Source: Wocania arenilitoris (lineage in GTDB: Bacteria > Bacteroidota > Bacteroidia > Flavobacteriales > Flavobacteriaceae). From it: 64,000 nt of DNA. The notes below the pieces were generated by a model. It was not told the origin of the DNA and did no database searches. It was given only the letters and a program-made list of their open reading frames with translations. Shown piece by piece: positions 36,891 to 44,939 of the stretch. Positions within the stretch are counted from its first letter, which is position 1. Each line of letters starts with the position of its first letter. A program made the translations under genes and the position numbers. Where the stretch lies: NCBI RefSeq assembly GCF_021728535.1, contig NZ_JAKKDU010000010.1, forward strand, positions 1 through 64,000, read 5' to 3'.

Positions 36891-36986
36891 AGGTGTTTTA
36901 AAGAATAATCTTGCAAAGATACTATAAGTATTTCACCTGATAAAACGCCCTGTAAATTGCTCAATTTTAAAAAATGATAATATTTT

Positions 36987-37018
36987 TTGTTTTTTAGGGA
37001 TGATTGTTGTTATATTTG
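36987..37018 (+). promoter_or_regulatory. Promoter of the ECF sigma factor gene
   Basis: TTG at 36987-36989, a 21-base spacer and TATATTTG at 37011-37018 match the Bacteroidota vegetative promoter. The predicted start near 37025 leaves a leader of about 95 bases before the ATG. Confidence 0.55.
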
Positions 37019-37120
37019 ATTTATTAATTAAAAAACAAATCTTGCCTATAGCATAAAATTACTTTTAAAATTTAACCCCAACAAAGAGGCTCTAGCTTCA
37101 TTGTAATAAAAGTAATTGTT

Positions 37121-37705
37121 ATGGAACACAAATTTATTTCAGATGCTAATTTAGTTAGCAATTATATTAAAGGAGATGAAAGTGCTTTAGAAATTCTTGT
37201 AACAAGGCACAAGCAAAAAATTTACAGTTTTATTTATTCAAAAGTTTATGATAGAGATGTTGCTGAAGACATTTTTCAGGATACATTTATTAAAGTTATA
37301 AACACTCTTAAACGTGGTGCTTATAACGAAGAAGGTAAATTTTTGCCTTGGGTAATGCGTATCTCTCATAATTTGGTTATTGACTTATTTAGAAAAAATA
37401 CTCGCATGCCAAAATTTGATAATAGTGGTGATTTTAGTATTTTTTCGGTACTTAGTGATAATGCTTTAAATGCAGAAAAAATGATTATTAAAGAACAAGT
37501 TGAAAGTGATGTAAGACGTTTGGTTGAAGAGTTGCCTGAAGATCAAAAAGAGGTGTTAATGATGCGCATATATAACGATATGAGCTTTAAAGAAATATCA
37601 GACAGAACAGGGGTTAGTATAAATACGGCGTTAGGCCGTATGCGCTATGCATTGATAAATTTGAGAAAGATTATAGATAAGCATAATATAGTTTTAACAA
37701 ACTAG
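37121..37705 (+). CDS. ECF-type RNA polymerase sigma factor
   Basis: A 194-residue sigma-70 family protein with only regions 2 and 4. Region 2 (about 20-90) includes YDRDVAEDIFQDTFIKV and the -10-recognition segment FLPWVMRISHNLVIDLFR; region 4 (about 130-185) has LPEDQKEVLMMRIYNDMSFKEISDRTGVSINTALGRMR with its helix-turn-helix. No anti-sigma gene is adjacent; instead a 48-residue protein follows. Target genes cannot be told from the window. Confidence 0.93.
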   Translation: MEHKFISDANLVSNYIKGDESALEILVTRHKQKIYSFIYSKVYDRDVAEDIFQDTFIKVINTLKRGAYNEEGKFLPWVMRISHNLVIDLFRKNTRMPKFDNSGDFSIFSVLSDNALNAEKMIIKEQVESDVRRLVEELPEDQKEVLMMRIYNDMSFKEISDRTGVSINTALGRMRYALINLRKIIDKHNIVLTN

Positions 37706-37761
37706 TACAATAAAGTAAGTTTTGTTACGTTTATAGGTTTAATAACTTATAAAATTATAAA

Positions 37762-37908
37762 ATGGCAAAACTTTACCCTGAAAATTCTATTGAAAATTTT
37801 AACGATCTAAAACCGAAAGAAGAGACGGTTAATTTTCTTCTAAATTATTCTAAGGCTTTAAGTGTTATAAATTATAATAAAATGAAGTTTGAAGCGCTTC
37901 TGAATTAA
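37762..37908 (+). CDS. Small protein downstream of the ECF sigma factor (48 residues)
   Basis: ATG-initiated, 48 codons, TAA-terminated, 56 bases after the sigma factor stop and just before a strong terminator. The peptide opens MAKLYPENSIENFNDLKPKE and continues NFLLNYSKALSVI. It is soluble, with no signal or membrane segment. Its position and protein-like composition suggest a co-transcribed partner, possibly a small regulator; I believe similar small genes follow this sigma factor in related genomes, but that is memory, not a search. Confidence 0.75.
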   Translation: MAKLYPENSIENFNDLKPKEETVNFLLNYSKALSVINYNKMKFEALLN

Positions 37909-37911
37909 ATT

Positions 37912-37940
37912 AAAAGTCCTGATTTTAGTCAGGACTTTTT
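37912..37940. terminator. Bidirectional intrinsic terminator
   Basis: AAAAGTCCTGA pairs with TCAGGACTTTT around a six-base loop, and a T-run follows on the plus strand. It ends the sigma factor operon and, read the other way, the convergent nth gene, whose last codons it overlaps. Confidence 0.85.
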
Positions 37941-38588
37941 CTTTTTATAATAATCGTACAAAACAGATTTTCTACCAATTGTTTTGGTTATGATGTCTTT
38001 ATCTAAATCCCATCCACGGGCAGGAGAATATTGACGCCCATACCAAATGATTTGTAAGTGTAAATCATTCCATAATTCTTTTGGAAATAAGCGTTTGGCA
38101 TCTTTTTCAGTTTGAACCACATTTTTACCATTGCTTAAATTCCATCTGTACATTAATCTGTGAATATGGGTGTCTACAGGAAAAGCAGGGATTCCAAAAG
38201 CTTGAGACATAACTACTGCTGCTGTTTTATGTCCAACTGCAGGTAAGGCTTCTAAGGCTTCATAAGTCTGCGGTACTTTACCATTATATTTATCAATTAA
38301 TATTTGTGATAATCCATGGATGCCTTTACTTTTCATAGGAGACAAGCCAACAGGTTTTATGATTTCTCTTATCTCTTCAATCGAAAGTTTAATCATATCA
38401 TAAGGGTTGTCTGCTTTTTCAAAAAGAAGTGGAGTAATTTTATTAACTCTTACATCTGTACTTTGAGCAGACATTAATACCGCTATAAGTAGTGTATATG
38501 GGTCTTTATGGTTTAATGGAATGGGAATTTCTGGATATAATTTATATAGTGTATTAATAATGAAGTTTACACTTTCTTGTTTCGTCAT
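37929..38588 (-). CDS. nth: Endonuclease III, iron-sulfur cluster residues absent
   Basis: DNA glycosylase/AP lyase for oxidised pyrimidines. I chose the ATG that opens MTKQESVNFIINTLYKL; a frame-open extension of 15 codons upstream would overlap the divergent bcp leader. The helix-hairpin-helix LPAVGHKTAAVVMSQAFG carries the catalytic Lys, and FPVDTHIHRL the catalytic Asp. The C-terminal region reads WYGRQYSPARGWDLDKDIIT and has none of the four cysteines that bind the [4Fe-4S] cluster in E. coli Nth. Length is 219 residues. Divergent from bcp with 35 bases between the starts. Confidence 0.93.
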   Translation of the reverse strand: MTKQESVNFIINTLYKLYPEIPIPLNHKDPYTLLIAVLMSAQSTDVRVNKITPLLFEKADNPYDMIKLSIEEIREIIKPVGLSPMKSKGIHGLSQILIDKYNGKVPQTYEALEALPAVGHKTAAVVMSQAFGIPAFPVDTHIHRLMYRWNLSNGKNVVQTEKDAKRLFPKELWNDLHLQIIWYGRQYSPARGWDLDKDIITKTIGRKSVLYDYYKKKKS

Positions 38589-38623
38589 TGGGTTGTATTT
38601 TAGCAAATACAAAGTTAAGCAAT

Positions 38624-39076
38624 ATGAATACATTAAAAGAAGGAGATAAGGTTCCGAATTTTGAGTCGATTAACGAACAAGGAGAAACTATTAAATTAAG
38701 TAATTACAAAGGAAAAAAACTAGTTGTGTTTTTTTATCCCAAGGCTAACACGCCAGGTTGTACGCTTGAGGCTTGTAATTTAAGAGATAATTATGAGGTT
38801 TTAAAAGAAAAAGGTTATGAATTGTTAGGGGTAAGTGCAGATTCTGCTAAAAGGCAATCTAATTTTAAAAAGAAATATAGCTTTCCTTTTCCGTTGTTAG
38901 CAGATGAGGATAAAACGGTTATTAATGCATTTGGTGTTTGGGGGCCAAAAAAGTTTATGGGAAGAGAGTTTGACGGGATTCATAGAAAGACTTTTATTAT
39001 AGATGAAAACGGAATAGTTGAACGTGTAATCGATAAAGTAAAAACTAAAAATCACGCCGCTCAAATATTAGAGTAA
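38624..39076 (+). CDS. bcp: Thioredoxin-dependent thiol peroxidase (bacterioferritin comigratory protein)
   Basis: Peroxiredoxin of the BCP/PrxQ class that reduces hydroperoxides. The start chosen is MNTLKEGDKVPNF; an open extension of 12 codons upstream is unlikely to be coding. The peroxidatic Cys46 and resolving Cys51 lie in NTPGCTLEACNLRD, the one-helix PrxQ spacing. The 150 residues match the family. A probable IS or MITE remnant follows the stop. Confidence 0.95.
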   Translation: MNTLKEGDKVPNFESINEQGETIKLSNYKGKKLVVFFYPKANTPGCTLEACNLRDNYEVLKEKGYELLGVSADSAKRQSNFKKKYSFPFPLLADEDKTVINAFGVWGPKKFMGREFDGIHRKTFIIDENGIVERVIDKVKTKNHAAQILE

Positions 39077-39081
39077 AAAAT

Positions 39082-39219
39082 AAGAGGTTGTCTTAAAAAT
39101 CATTGTAACCCCAATTTATTAAGTAGAGCTTATCAAAACTGATTTTGATTATCAGGTTGTTAAAATATTTCGAACAGGCTCAATACGGCATAAAATTTAT
39201 TTTATAAGACAAGTATCTT
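39082..39219. repeat. Possible MITE or IS-end remnant
   Basis: A 138-base stretch between two convergent genes has related ends: AAGAGGTTGTCTTAAAAAT on the left and, reversed, AAGATACTTGTCTTATAAAA on the right, sharing the perfect 8-base inverted pair TTGTCTTA / TAAGACAA. The left end resembles GAGG-TGTCT-AAAA ends seen on Bacteroidota insertion sequences. No coding content. The assignment is inference. Confidence 0.35.
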
Positions 39220-39242
39220 TTTTGTGTTTTAGCAAACAGGTG

Positions 39243-40721
39243 CTATTTTTTAGAGGTTCTTTTTTTAATTACTAAAGGTTTTAAAGGTTTACGAGTGTAT
39301 CCAAACAGTCTATAATCCTTAATTAAATCTGCAGTTCCTTCAGGCAACATATCTTCCCATCCAAGTTCTCCATTTTCAATTTTCTGTAATATTTCTCTTG
39401 AAAAAACACTCATAATCTCAGTGTCGTATGCTTCAATATCAATAACTTTTCCGTTGTACTTAAAGAATTTGTAAAGCTCTTTCATTCTTGGATAAACCTT
39501 TAAGTTTTTACTATTTATGAGTTCGCCAGTTTCAGGGTCAAGCATAGGATATAAGTATACTTTTAAGTCTTTAAAGAATAGTTTACCAAAAGCTTCTAAG
39601 ATGCCACCACTTAAATGGCGATAATATTTTTCATCAAAAATATCAACTAAGTTGTTTACACCCATAGCCAGCCCCATTCTCGCTTTTGTGTAACTTGAAA
39701 AATACTCTACTACCTTGTAATATTCTTGGAAATTAGAAATCATTACAGATTGCCCTAGAGAGCATAATAAATCTGCTCTATCCATAAAATCCTGTTCGTC
39801 TATTTCGCCTTCGGCTCGTAAGTTAGATAGTGTTATTTCAAATACAACTTCTGTTTTGTCAACATCAACCTTATTTTCTTTTATAAACATTTCATATGAT
39901 TTCTCATACATAGCCATGTTCACTTTAGTTACAGGTCTAAAGCTACCTCGTAAAGCCAGAATGTTTTTTTTATATAAAACTTTTGCAGGAAGCACATTGT
40001 TTCCATCTGGACTAAACATTACGGCATCCGTCATGCCATTTTTAACTAGCTGCAAACTCATAAGCCTATTGTCTACATCTTTAAAAACAGGCCCAGAAAA
40101 GTTAATGGTATCAATTTCTAATTGATCTTTATCTAAATGGTCGTATAAATATCGCAGTAATTTTTTTGGCTCATTATACTTGTAAAACGCACCGTAGATA
40201 AGATTTGTACCTAAAGCACCCAGAGTTTCTTGTTGCAAACGGGCATCGGTTTCTTTAAAACGCACATGCAATATTATCTCATTATAATCGCCATCTGCAT
40301 CCACTTGATATTTGATACCTACCCAACCATGACCTTTAAATTTTTTAGCAAAATCTATAGTGGCAACAGTATTGGCGTAAGTAAAAAATATTTTATTTGG
40401 GTGTTTATCGCGTGTAATACGCTTTTCCATAAGATTCATTTCGTGCGAAAGCATCTTGCGTAAACGTGCTTCGGTTACGTAGCGTCTATCATCTTCAATT
40501 CCATAAATGGCATCACTAAAATCTTTATCGTAAGCAGACATTGCCTTTGCAATAGTTCCTGATGCGCCACCAGCTCTAAAAAAATGACGACAAGTTTCTT
40601 GACCTGCGCCAATTTCGGCAAATGTTCCGTAAATATTTTCGTTTAAATTTATTCGTAAAGCTTTCGATTTTAGCGATGGAATATCATCAAATTCTTTATC
40701 CCCCTTTATGGTAATTTCCAT
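39243..40721 (-). CDS. Conserved cytoplasmic protein of unknown function (492 residues)
   Basis: A large soluble protein with no signal peptide or membrane helix. It opens MEITIKGDKEFDDIPSLKSK and contains IGAGQETCRHFFRAGGASGT, a long NKIFFTYANTVATIDFAKKF segment and FSREILQKIENGELGWEDML near the end, followed by a basic tail. I recognise it as a widely conserved Bacteroidota/bacterial protein that databases sometimes mislabel (for example as TonB-dependent receptor or nucleotidyltransferase); nothing in the sequence supports those labels. It is transcribed divergently from the MBL hydrolase. Confidence 0.75.
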   Translation of the reverse strand: MEITIKGDKEFDDIPSLKSKALRINLNENIYGTFAEIGAGQETCRHFFRAGGASGTIAKAMSAYDKDFSDAIYGIEDDRRYVTEARLRKMLSHEMNLMEKRITRDKHPNKIFFTYANTVATIDFAKKFKGHGWVGIKYQVDADGDYNEIILHVRFKETDARLQQETLGALGTNLIYGAFYKYNEPKKLLRYLYDHLDKDQLEIDTINFSGPVFKDVDNRLMSLQLVKNGMTDAVMFSPDGNNVLPAKVLYKKNILALRGSFRPVTKVNMAMYEKSYEMFIKENKVDVDKTEVVFEITLSNLRAEGEIDEQDFMDRADLLCSLGQSVMISNFQEYYKVVEYFSSYTKARMGLAMGVNNLVDIFDEKYYRHLSGGILEAFGKLFFKDLKVYLYPMLDPETGELINSKNLKVYPRMKELYKFFKYNGKVIDIEAYDTEIMSVFSREILQKIENGELGWEDMLPEGTADLIKDYRLFGYTRKPLKPLVIKKRTSKK

Positions 40722-40816
40722 ATCTTTTTTTGAGTTAGTAGTAATATTACAAAGGTATTAAATAACTATAGTAAACAAAAAAATAAGCTTATTTTTGTGA
40801 TTAAATTAAGCTTTTG

Positions 40817-41578
40817 TTGAAGGTAACTTTTTTAGGAACAGGCACGTCTCAAGGTATTCCGGTAATTGGAAGCAAACACCCGGTATGTCTTAGCGACAAC
40901 CCCAAAGACAAACGTTTAAGAGTCTCCATATTAATTGAGTGGGATGATTTTGCATATGTTATTGATTGTGGTCCAGATTTTAGGCAGCAAATGTTACGAG
41001 CAAAATGTGAAAAAATTAATGGTATTTTGTTTACACACGAACATTCTGATCATGTTGCAGGTTTAGATGACATTAGACCGCTTTGTTATTTGAATGGCGA
41101 TATGAATATTTATGCACACCAGCGTGTGGTTGAATCTTTAAAAAAGCGTTTTGATTATATTTTTGAAACTGAAAATAAATACCCCGGTGCACCAACGGTT
41201 ATCGCAAATATTATTGAGAATAAGCCGTTTGATTTATCAGGAATTAAGGCTATGCCCATTAATGTAAATCATTATTTTGTACAAGTTTTTGGTTACAGAT
41301 TTAATGATTTTGCCTATTTGACAGATATAAAAACAATAGATAATACTGAAGCTAAAAAGTTGAAAGGCCTAAAAGTTTTAGTGGTTGATGCGTTGCGCAT
41401 AACACCGCATATTTCTCATTTTAATCTAGAAGAGGCATTGCAATTTGTAAAAATAATAAAGCCTGAAAAAGCCTATTTTACACATATAAGCCATTTGTTA
41501 GGCTTTCATGACGAAGTGCAAGCAAGTCTTCCAAAAAATGTTTTTCTGGCGTATGATGGCTTACAATTAACAATTTAA
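40817..41578 (+). CDS. MBL-fold metallohydrolase
   Basis: Metallo-beta-lactamase-fold hydrolase of about 253 residues. The metal motif FTHEHSDHVAGLDDIRP (HxHxDH) lies near residue 75, with further ligands in VDALRITPHISHFNLEEA and FTHISHLLGFHDE. It resembles the PhnP/RNase Z-like branch (cyclic phosphodiesterases). No ATG is available; two consecutive TTG codons at 40814 and 40817 are the likely starts and I chose the second, which gives the usual KVTFLGTGTSQGIP opening. The next gene follows after 11 bases. Confidence 0.87.
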   Translation: MKVTFLGTGTSQGIPVIGSKHPVCLSDNPKDKRLRVSILIEWDDFAYVIDCGPDFRQQMLRAKCEKINGILFTHEHSDHVAGLDDIRPLCYLNGDMNIYAHQRVVESLKKRFDYIFETENKYPGAPTVIANIIENKPFDLSGIKAMPINVNHYFVQVFGYRFNDFAYLTDIKTIDNTEAKKLKGLKVLVVDALRITPHISHFNLEEALQFVKIIKPEKAYFTHISHLLGFHDEVQASLPKNVFLAYDGLQLTI

Positions 41579-41589
41579 AAAAGCAAAAT

Positions 41590-42090
41590 ATGAGACAAAA
41601 AATTTTCATGTATTTATTTGTGTTTTCAGCCTTGTTGCTGCTTTTTCAGTATGTTAATTCTAAACGTGTTTTTGAAGATTTGAATAATAAATTAGAAACT
41701 TATAAAGAGAAAACAAAAAAATATAAAGATTCATTAACTGTTTTGCAAGATGATATTTTAACGCTATCACACTTCAATTTAAATAGAAATGAAGATGCTA
41801 TTAGTTATTTTGAAAATGATGGCTATAATATAGACGAATTGATCCCATTTATTAAAGATGAACTTTATAAGCTAAATGAAGTTAAAGGCGATCATCCTAT
41901 TGTGCCCTATGCAGCAAGTGAAGGAAGAAAAATATTAATAAATACTGTTAAGATGCTCAATCATAAATGGATAATTGCAGATTTTTCAGATGGGGAGTAT
42001 TGGGGTGAAATATTTTTAACTTACGAAATAACAAAAGATAAGCGGTTAAAATTTAATTTAGTAGAATCGTTTTTATATCCTTTTGATTAG
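41590..42090 (+). CDS. Membrane-anchored protein of unknown function
   Basis: The 166 residues begin with one hydrophobic helix (KIFMYLFVFSALLLLFQYV, about 4-22), followed by a coiled-coil segment rich in Lys and Glu (about 25-60) and a globular part with GDHPIVPYAASEGRKILINT and WIIADFSDGEYWGEIFLTYE. It is probably anchored in the inner membrane with the domain outside. I do not recognise the family. It follows the MBL hydrolase closely and is likely co-transcribed. Confidence 0.7.
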   Translation: MRQKIFMYLFVFSALLLLFQYVNSKRVFEDLNNKLETYKEKTKKYKDSLTVLQDDILTLSHFNLNRNEDAISYFENDGYNIDELIPFIKDELYKLNEVKGDHPIVPYAASEGRKILINTVKMLNHKWIIADFSDGEYWGEIFLTYEITKDKRLKFNLVESFLYPFD

Positions 42091-42480
42091 TTATTTTTTA
42101 GCTTTATAAGCTACACCTTTTTGTTTTTTAGTTTCTCCAACATACGAATATTCAAAAGTGTATGATGAATCTGTAGTGGTTAAAATTTTTAAGTGAATAT
42201 CTTTTTTTTCAGCCCTATTTTTTGGATTAATGGTTTTAAAAACAACCTCGCAATCGTTTATCCATCGAAGTTTTGATGAATCAATTTTATTATTATAAGT
42301 TTCAATTTGCAAATCCTTAGTTCTTTTAAAAGTGGATTTATACAACACATCATTTACGTAAACTTCGCTATAAAATTTACCCGTTTTATAATTTTCACAA
42401 TCTCTAGTAGTTTCGTAACAGCTAAATAGACTAAATGTCAAAAGAAAACATAACAACCGCATAAATATATTTTTACGCAA
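42091..42480 (-). CDS. Small lipoprotein of unknown function
   Basis: A 129-residue protein whose signal ends TFSLFSC, predicting lipidation at about Cys21. The mature part is polar and predicted beta-rich (KFYSEVYVNDVLYKSTFKR, SYTFEYSYVGETKK). Members of this family are sometimes mislabelled as DNA topoisomerase IV in Flavobacteriaceae genomes, which has no basis in the sequence. It abuts the convergent membrane protein gene (stops adjacent) and follows the XRE regulator gene by 18 bases on the same strand. Confidence 0.72.
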   Translation of the reverse strand: MRKNIFMRLLCFLLTFSLFSCYETTRDCENYKTGKFYSEVYVNDVLYKSTFKRTKDLQIETYNNKIDSSKLRWINDCEVVFKTINPKNRAEKKDIHLKILTTTDSSYTFEYSYVGETKKQKGVAYKAKK

Positions 42481-42498
42481 AGCTACTAAAGAAAGTAG

Positions 42499-42867
42499 TT
42501 AATTTTGAAAATTTTTAAAACTTCCATCAGAATAAAAAATTATAATGCGCTCAATTTCTTTTTTCTTTTTAATTTCTGACCGAATAGTGCTTTCAATTTT
42601 TAATTCTGGATTTTCATTTTCAAAACTTTTAGAGTTTTTGGTTGAAGGAAATTCACCCTTACCATTTAACAGCCAGTAAAGTTCTACTTCAGGAAAGGAG
42701 GAAAGCACTTTTAGTACAAAATCTAAACTAGGTTTATTTCTGCCAGACAAAATGTGAGAAATACTAGAACGTTGTACCCCAATTTTTTCAGCAAAAGAAG
42801 ATGCAGATTCACCGTAATAATCTATTACTTTTTGGAGTCTTTTCGTAAATGCTTCGTTGTCTATCAT
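42499..42867 (-). CDS. XRE-family transcriptional regulator
   Basis: A 122-residue protein with an N-terminal helix-turn-helix of the Cro/CI type: SASSFAEKIGVQRSSISHIL and SGRNKPSLDFVLKVLSSFPE (about residues 18-60). The C-terminal part is short, charged and without a recognised ligand domain. An inverted repeat overlapping the promoter 28 bases upstream suggests autoregulation. It is co-directional with the small lipoprotein and divergent from the carboxypeptidase. Confidence 0.9.
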   Translation of the reverse strand: MIDNEAFTKRLQKVIDYYGESASSFAEKIGVQRSSISHILSGRNKPSLDFVLKVLSSFPEVELYWLLNGKGEFPSTKNSKSFENENPELKIESTIRSEIKKKKEIERIIIFYSDGSFKNFQN

Positions 42868-42894
42868 TGTAAATTCAATATTGAAGTTAAATGC

Positions 42895-42908
42895 GTTACA
42901 AATGTAAC
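42895..42908. promoter_or_regulatory. Probable operator over the XRE gene promoter
   Basis: GTTACA-AA-TGTAAC is an inverted repeat with 6-base arms. On the minus strand it contains TACATTTG (42899-42906), a consensus -7 box for the XRE gene, so a dimer bound here would block that promoter. Confidence 0.55.
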
Positions 42909-43110
42909 AATATATTTGTAATAACAGTCTTTTAATTACTTAAAGTTAAGTATATTTGTTAATTTATTACTTACAGCAAACAACATTAAAGTATTGGAAA
43001 TAAAATAGTTAAAATAATATTTTAAAGCGCCATTAATTTATTGTTTATTTTGCGGCTTCTAGTGTGTGTGTTGTATATTTATGTAAACAAAAGGAATTGT
43101 TAATTGTGTT

Positions 43111-43142
43111 TACATTTGTAAAAACGTAATTGTTTACATTTG
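43111..43142 (+). promoter_or_regulatory. Two tandem -7 boxes before the carboxypeptidase gene
   Basis: TACATTTG occurs at 43111-43118 and again at 43135-43142, within a direct repeat of about 24-base period (GTTTACATTTGTA in both). The second would start transcription near 43149, about 11 bases before the ATG. TTTG of the first copy lies 16 bases before the second box and could serve as its -33 element. Confidence 0.5.
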
Positions 43143-43159
43143 TATTTTAAATATTTTTA

Positions 43160-44314
43160 ATGAATACAGAAGCAATTAAATCATTATTTTTAAAACACAA
43201 AGAGGCTCATCTTAAGCATAGATATATTACTAACCATAGTATTGAGCCTTTATTAAAACAGTTGCAAAATAAATTAGAAGTCGATATAATAGGGAAATCT
43301 GTTTTGGGCAATTCTATCCATTCTGTAAAAATTGGCACAGGTAGTAAAAAAATACTGATGTGGTCTCAAATGCATGGAAACGAATCGACCACAACTAAGG
43401 CTCTTTTTGATCTTTTAAATACGCTATTAGACCAAGGTTCAAATCTCAGTTATGTTTTAAAGGCATGTACTTTATATGTTATTCCAATTTTAAATCCAGA
43501 TGGAGCCGCTGCTTATACAAGAGTTAATGCCAATAAGATTGATTTGAATAGAGATGCACAGGATTTGTCGCAACCAGAAAGCAAGGTTTTAAATGCCATT
43601 TTTAATACGTTTAAGCCACATTTTTGCTATAATTTGCATGGGCAGCGTACTATTTTTAGTGCTGGTAACACTAATAATTCTGCTACGGTATCGTTTTTGG
43701 CACCTGCACAAGATATAGATTGTACCATTACACCAACCCGCAAGATAGCCATGGAAATTATTGGTACTATGAATGCGAAGCTTCAAAAAGAGATTCCTAA
43801 TCAGGTAGGAGTTTACGATGATGCTTTTAATTTAAATTGTGTAGGCGATACGTTCCAGAGTAAAAATGTGCCAACCATTTTGTTTGAAGCAGGTCATTTT
43901 CATGAGGATTATGCTCGTGAAAAGACAAGAGAATATATTTATATGTCTATGCTGGAATCTTTATCTTATATAGCTAAAAACACCATTGACGGTAGCTTTT
44001 ATGATGACTATTTTGATATTCCAGAAAATGAAAAACGTTTTTTTGATATTATAATACGAAATGCCGATGTAGGAGAAGGTTATAAAAGTAAGATAGAAGA
44101 TATAGGGATTATGTTTCAAGAAAAATTAATAAGCGGCAAGGTCGAATTTATTCCTAAAATTGAAAAAATTGAAAAACTAACCAATTTTTATGGTCATAAG
44201 GAAATAGATGCTAATAGATATAAAGTGCTTGATGAATTTGGAGATTGCATAAAAATTGATAGCGAAAACGTTTTCGTAATGATAAATAATGAGAGAATTA
44301 TTCTTTTTTCGTAA
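43160..44314 (+). CDS. M14-family zinc carboxypeptidase
   Basis: A 384-residue protein with the M14 fold. Zinc ligands HGNES (HxxE) lie near residue 75; the third His is in YNLHGQRTIFSAG near residue 156, and the catalytic Glu in ILFEAGHFHED near residue 245. NLNRDAQDLSQPE is the substrate-carboxylate region. There is no signal peptide, so it is predicted to be cytoplasmic. The C-terminal 100 residues are an extra domain. The substrate may be a peptide or a cell wall fragment. Confidence 0.88.
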   Translation: MNTEAIKSLFLKHKEAHLKHRYITNHSIEPLLKQLQNKLEVDIIGKSVLGNSIHSVKIGTGSKKILMWSQMHGNESTTTKALFDLLNTLLDQGSNLSYVLKACTLYVIPILNPDGAAAYTRVNANKIDLNRDAQDLSQPESKVLNAIFNTFKPHFCYNLHGQRTIFSAGNTNNSATVSFLAPAQDIDCTITPTRKIAMEIIGTMNAKLQKEIPNQVGVYDDAFNLNCVGDTFQSKNVPTILFEAGHFHEDYAREKTREYIYMSMLESLSYIAKNTIDGSFYDDYFDIPENEKRFFDIIIRNADVGEGYKSKIEDIGIMFQEKLISGKVEFIPKIEKIEKLTNFYGHKEIDANRYKVLDEFGDCIKIDSENVFVMINNERIILFS

Positions 44315-44388
44315 AAAAAACACAGTAATAATATATAAATTTTGCTGAAAATGTATTAATTTTGCTTTTTATTTAAGAATAATTAATT

Positions 44389-44868
44389 ATGGGGAAAATT
44401 AAATTAGATGAAATTGATCATCAAATTCTTGATATGTTAATTGACAATACAAGAATTCCGTTTACAGACATTGCTAAAAAATTATTAATTTCTGCAGGTA
44501 CAGTTCATGTGCGTGTAAAAAAAATGGAAGAATCTGGTATAATTAGAGGTTCATCATTAACATTAGATTATAAAAAGTTAGGATATTCTTTTATTGCTTA
44601 TGTTGGCGTATTTTTAAATAACACCTCTAAAACAAAATTTGTACTAGAACGTATAAACAATATTCCGTTTGTAACGGTAGCTCATATAACCACTGGAAAA
44701 TTTAATATATTCTGTAAAATTAGAGCCAGAAGTACAGAACACGCTAAAGAAGTTATTTTTATGTTAGACGATATTGAAGGTGTTTACAGAACAGAAACCA
44801 TGATATCACTTGAAGAAAGCTTGAATGATAAAAAGCGTTTAATGCATTCTATTTTTAATGAATTATAG
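44389..44868 (+). CDS. Lrp/AsnC-family transcriptional regulator
   Basis: A 159-residue regulator. The N-terminal winged helix has LDEIDHQILDMLIDNTRIPF and IAKKLLISAGTVHVRVKKME; the C-terminal ligand-binding RAM domain shows YKKLGYSFIAYVGVFL and VTVAHITTGKFNIFCKI. Length fits the family. A -7 box TAATTTTG stands about 25 bases ahead of the ATG. The ligand is probably an amino acid. A strong terminator follows. Confidence 0.93.
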   Translation: MGKIKLDEIDHQILDMLIDNTRIPFTDIAKKLLISAGTVHVRVKKMEESGIIRGSSLTLDYKKLGYSFIAYVGVFLNNTSKTKFVLERINNIPFVTVAHITTGKFNIFCKIRARSTEHAKEVIFMLDDIEGVYRTETMISLEESLNDKKRLMHSIFNEL

Positions 44869-44897
44869 CTAGCGCAATAAATAGATGCAACTAATAC

Positions 44898-44926
44898 AAA
44901 AAAGCCCTTGACAAAGGGCTTTTTTT
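44898..44926. terminator. Bidirectional intrinsic terminator
   Basis: AAAAAAGCCCTT pairs perfectly with AAGGGCTTTTTT around a four-base loop. It ends both the Lrp/AsnC gene and the convergent cupin-type gene. Confidence 0.92.
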
Positions 44927-44939
44927 ATGTGTTTATGTT

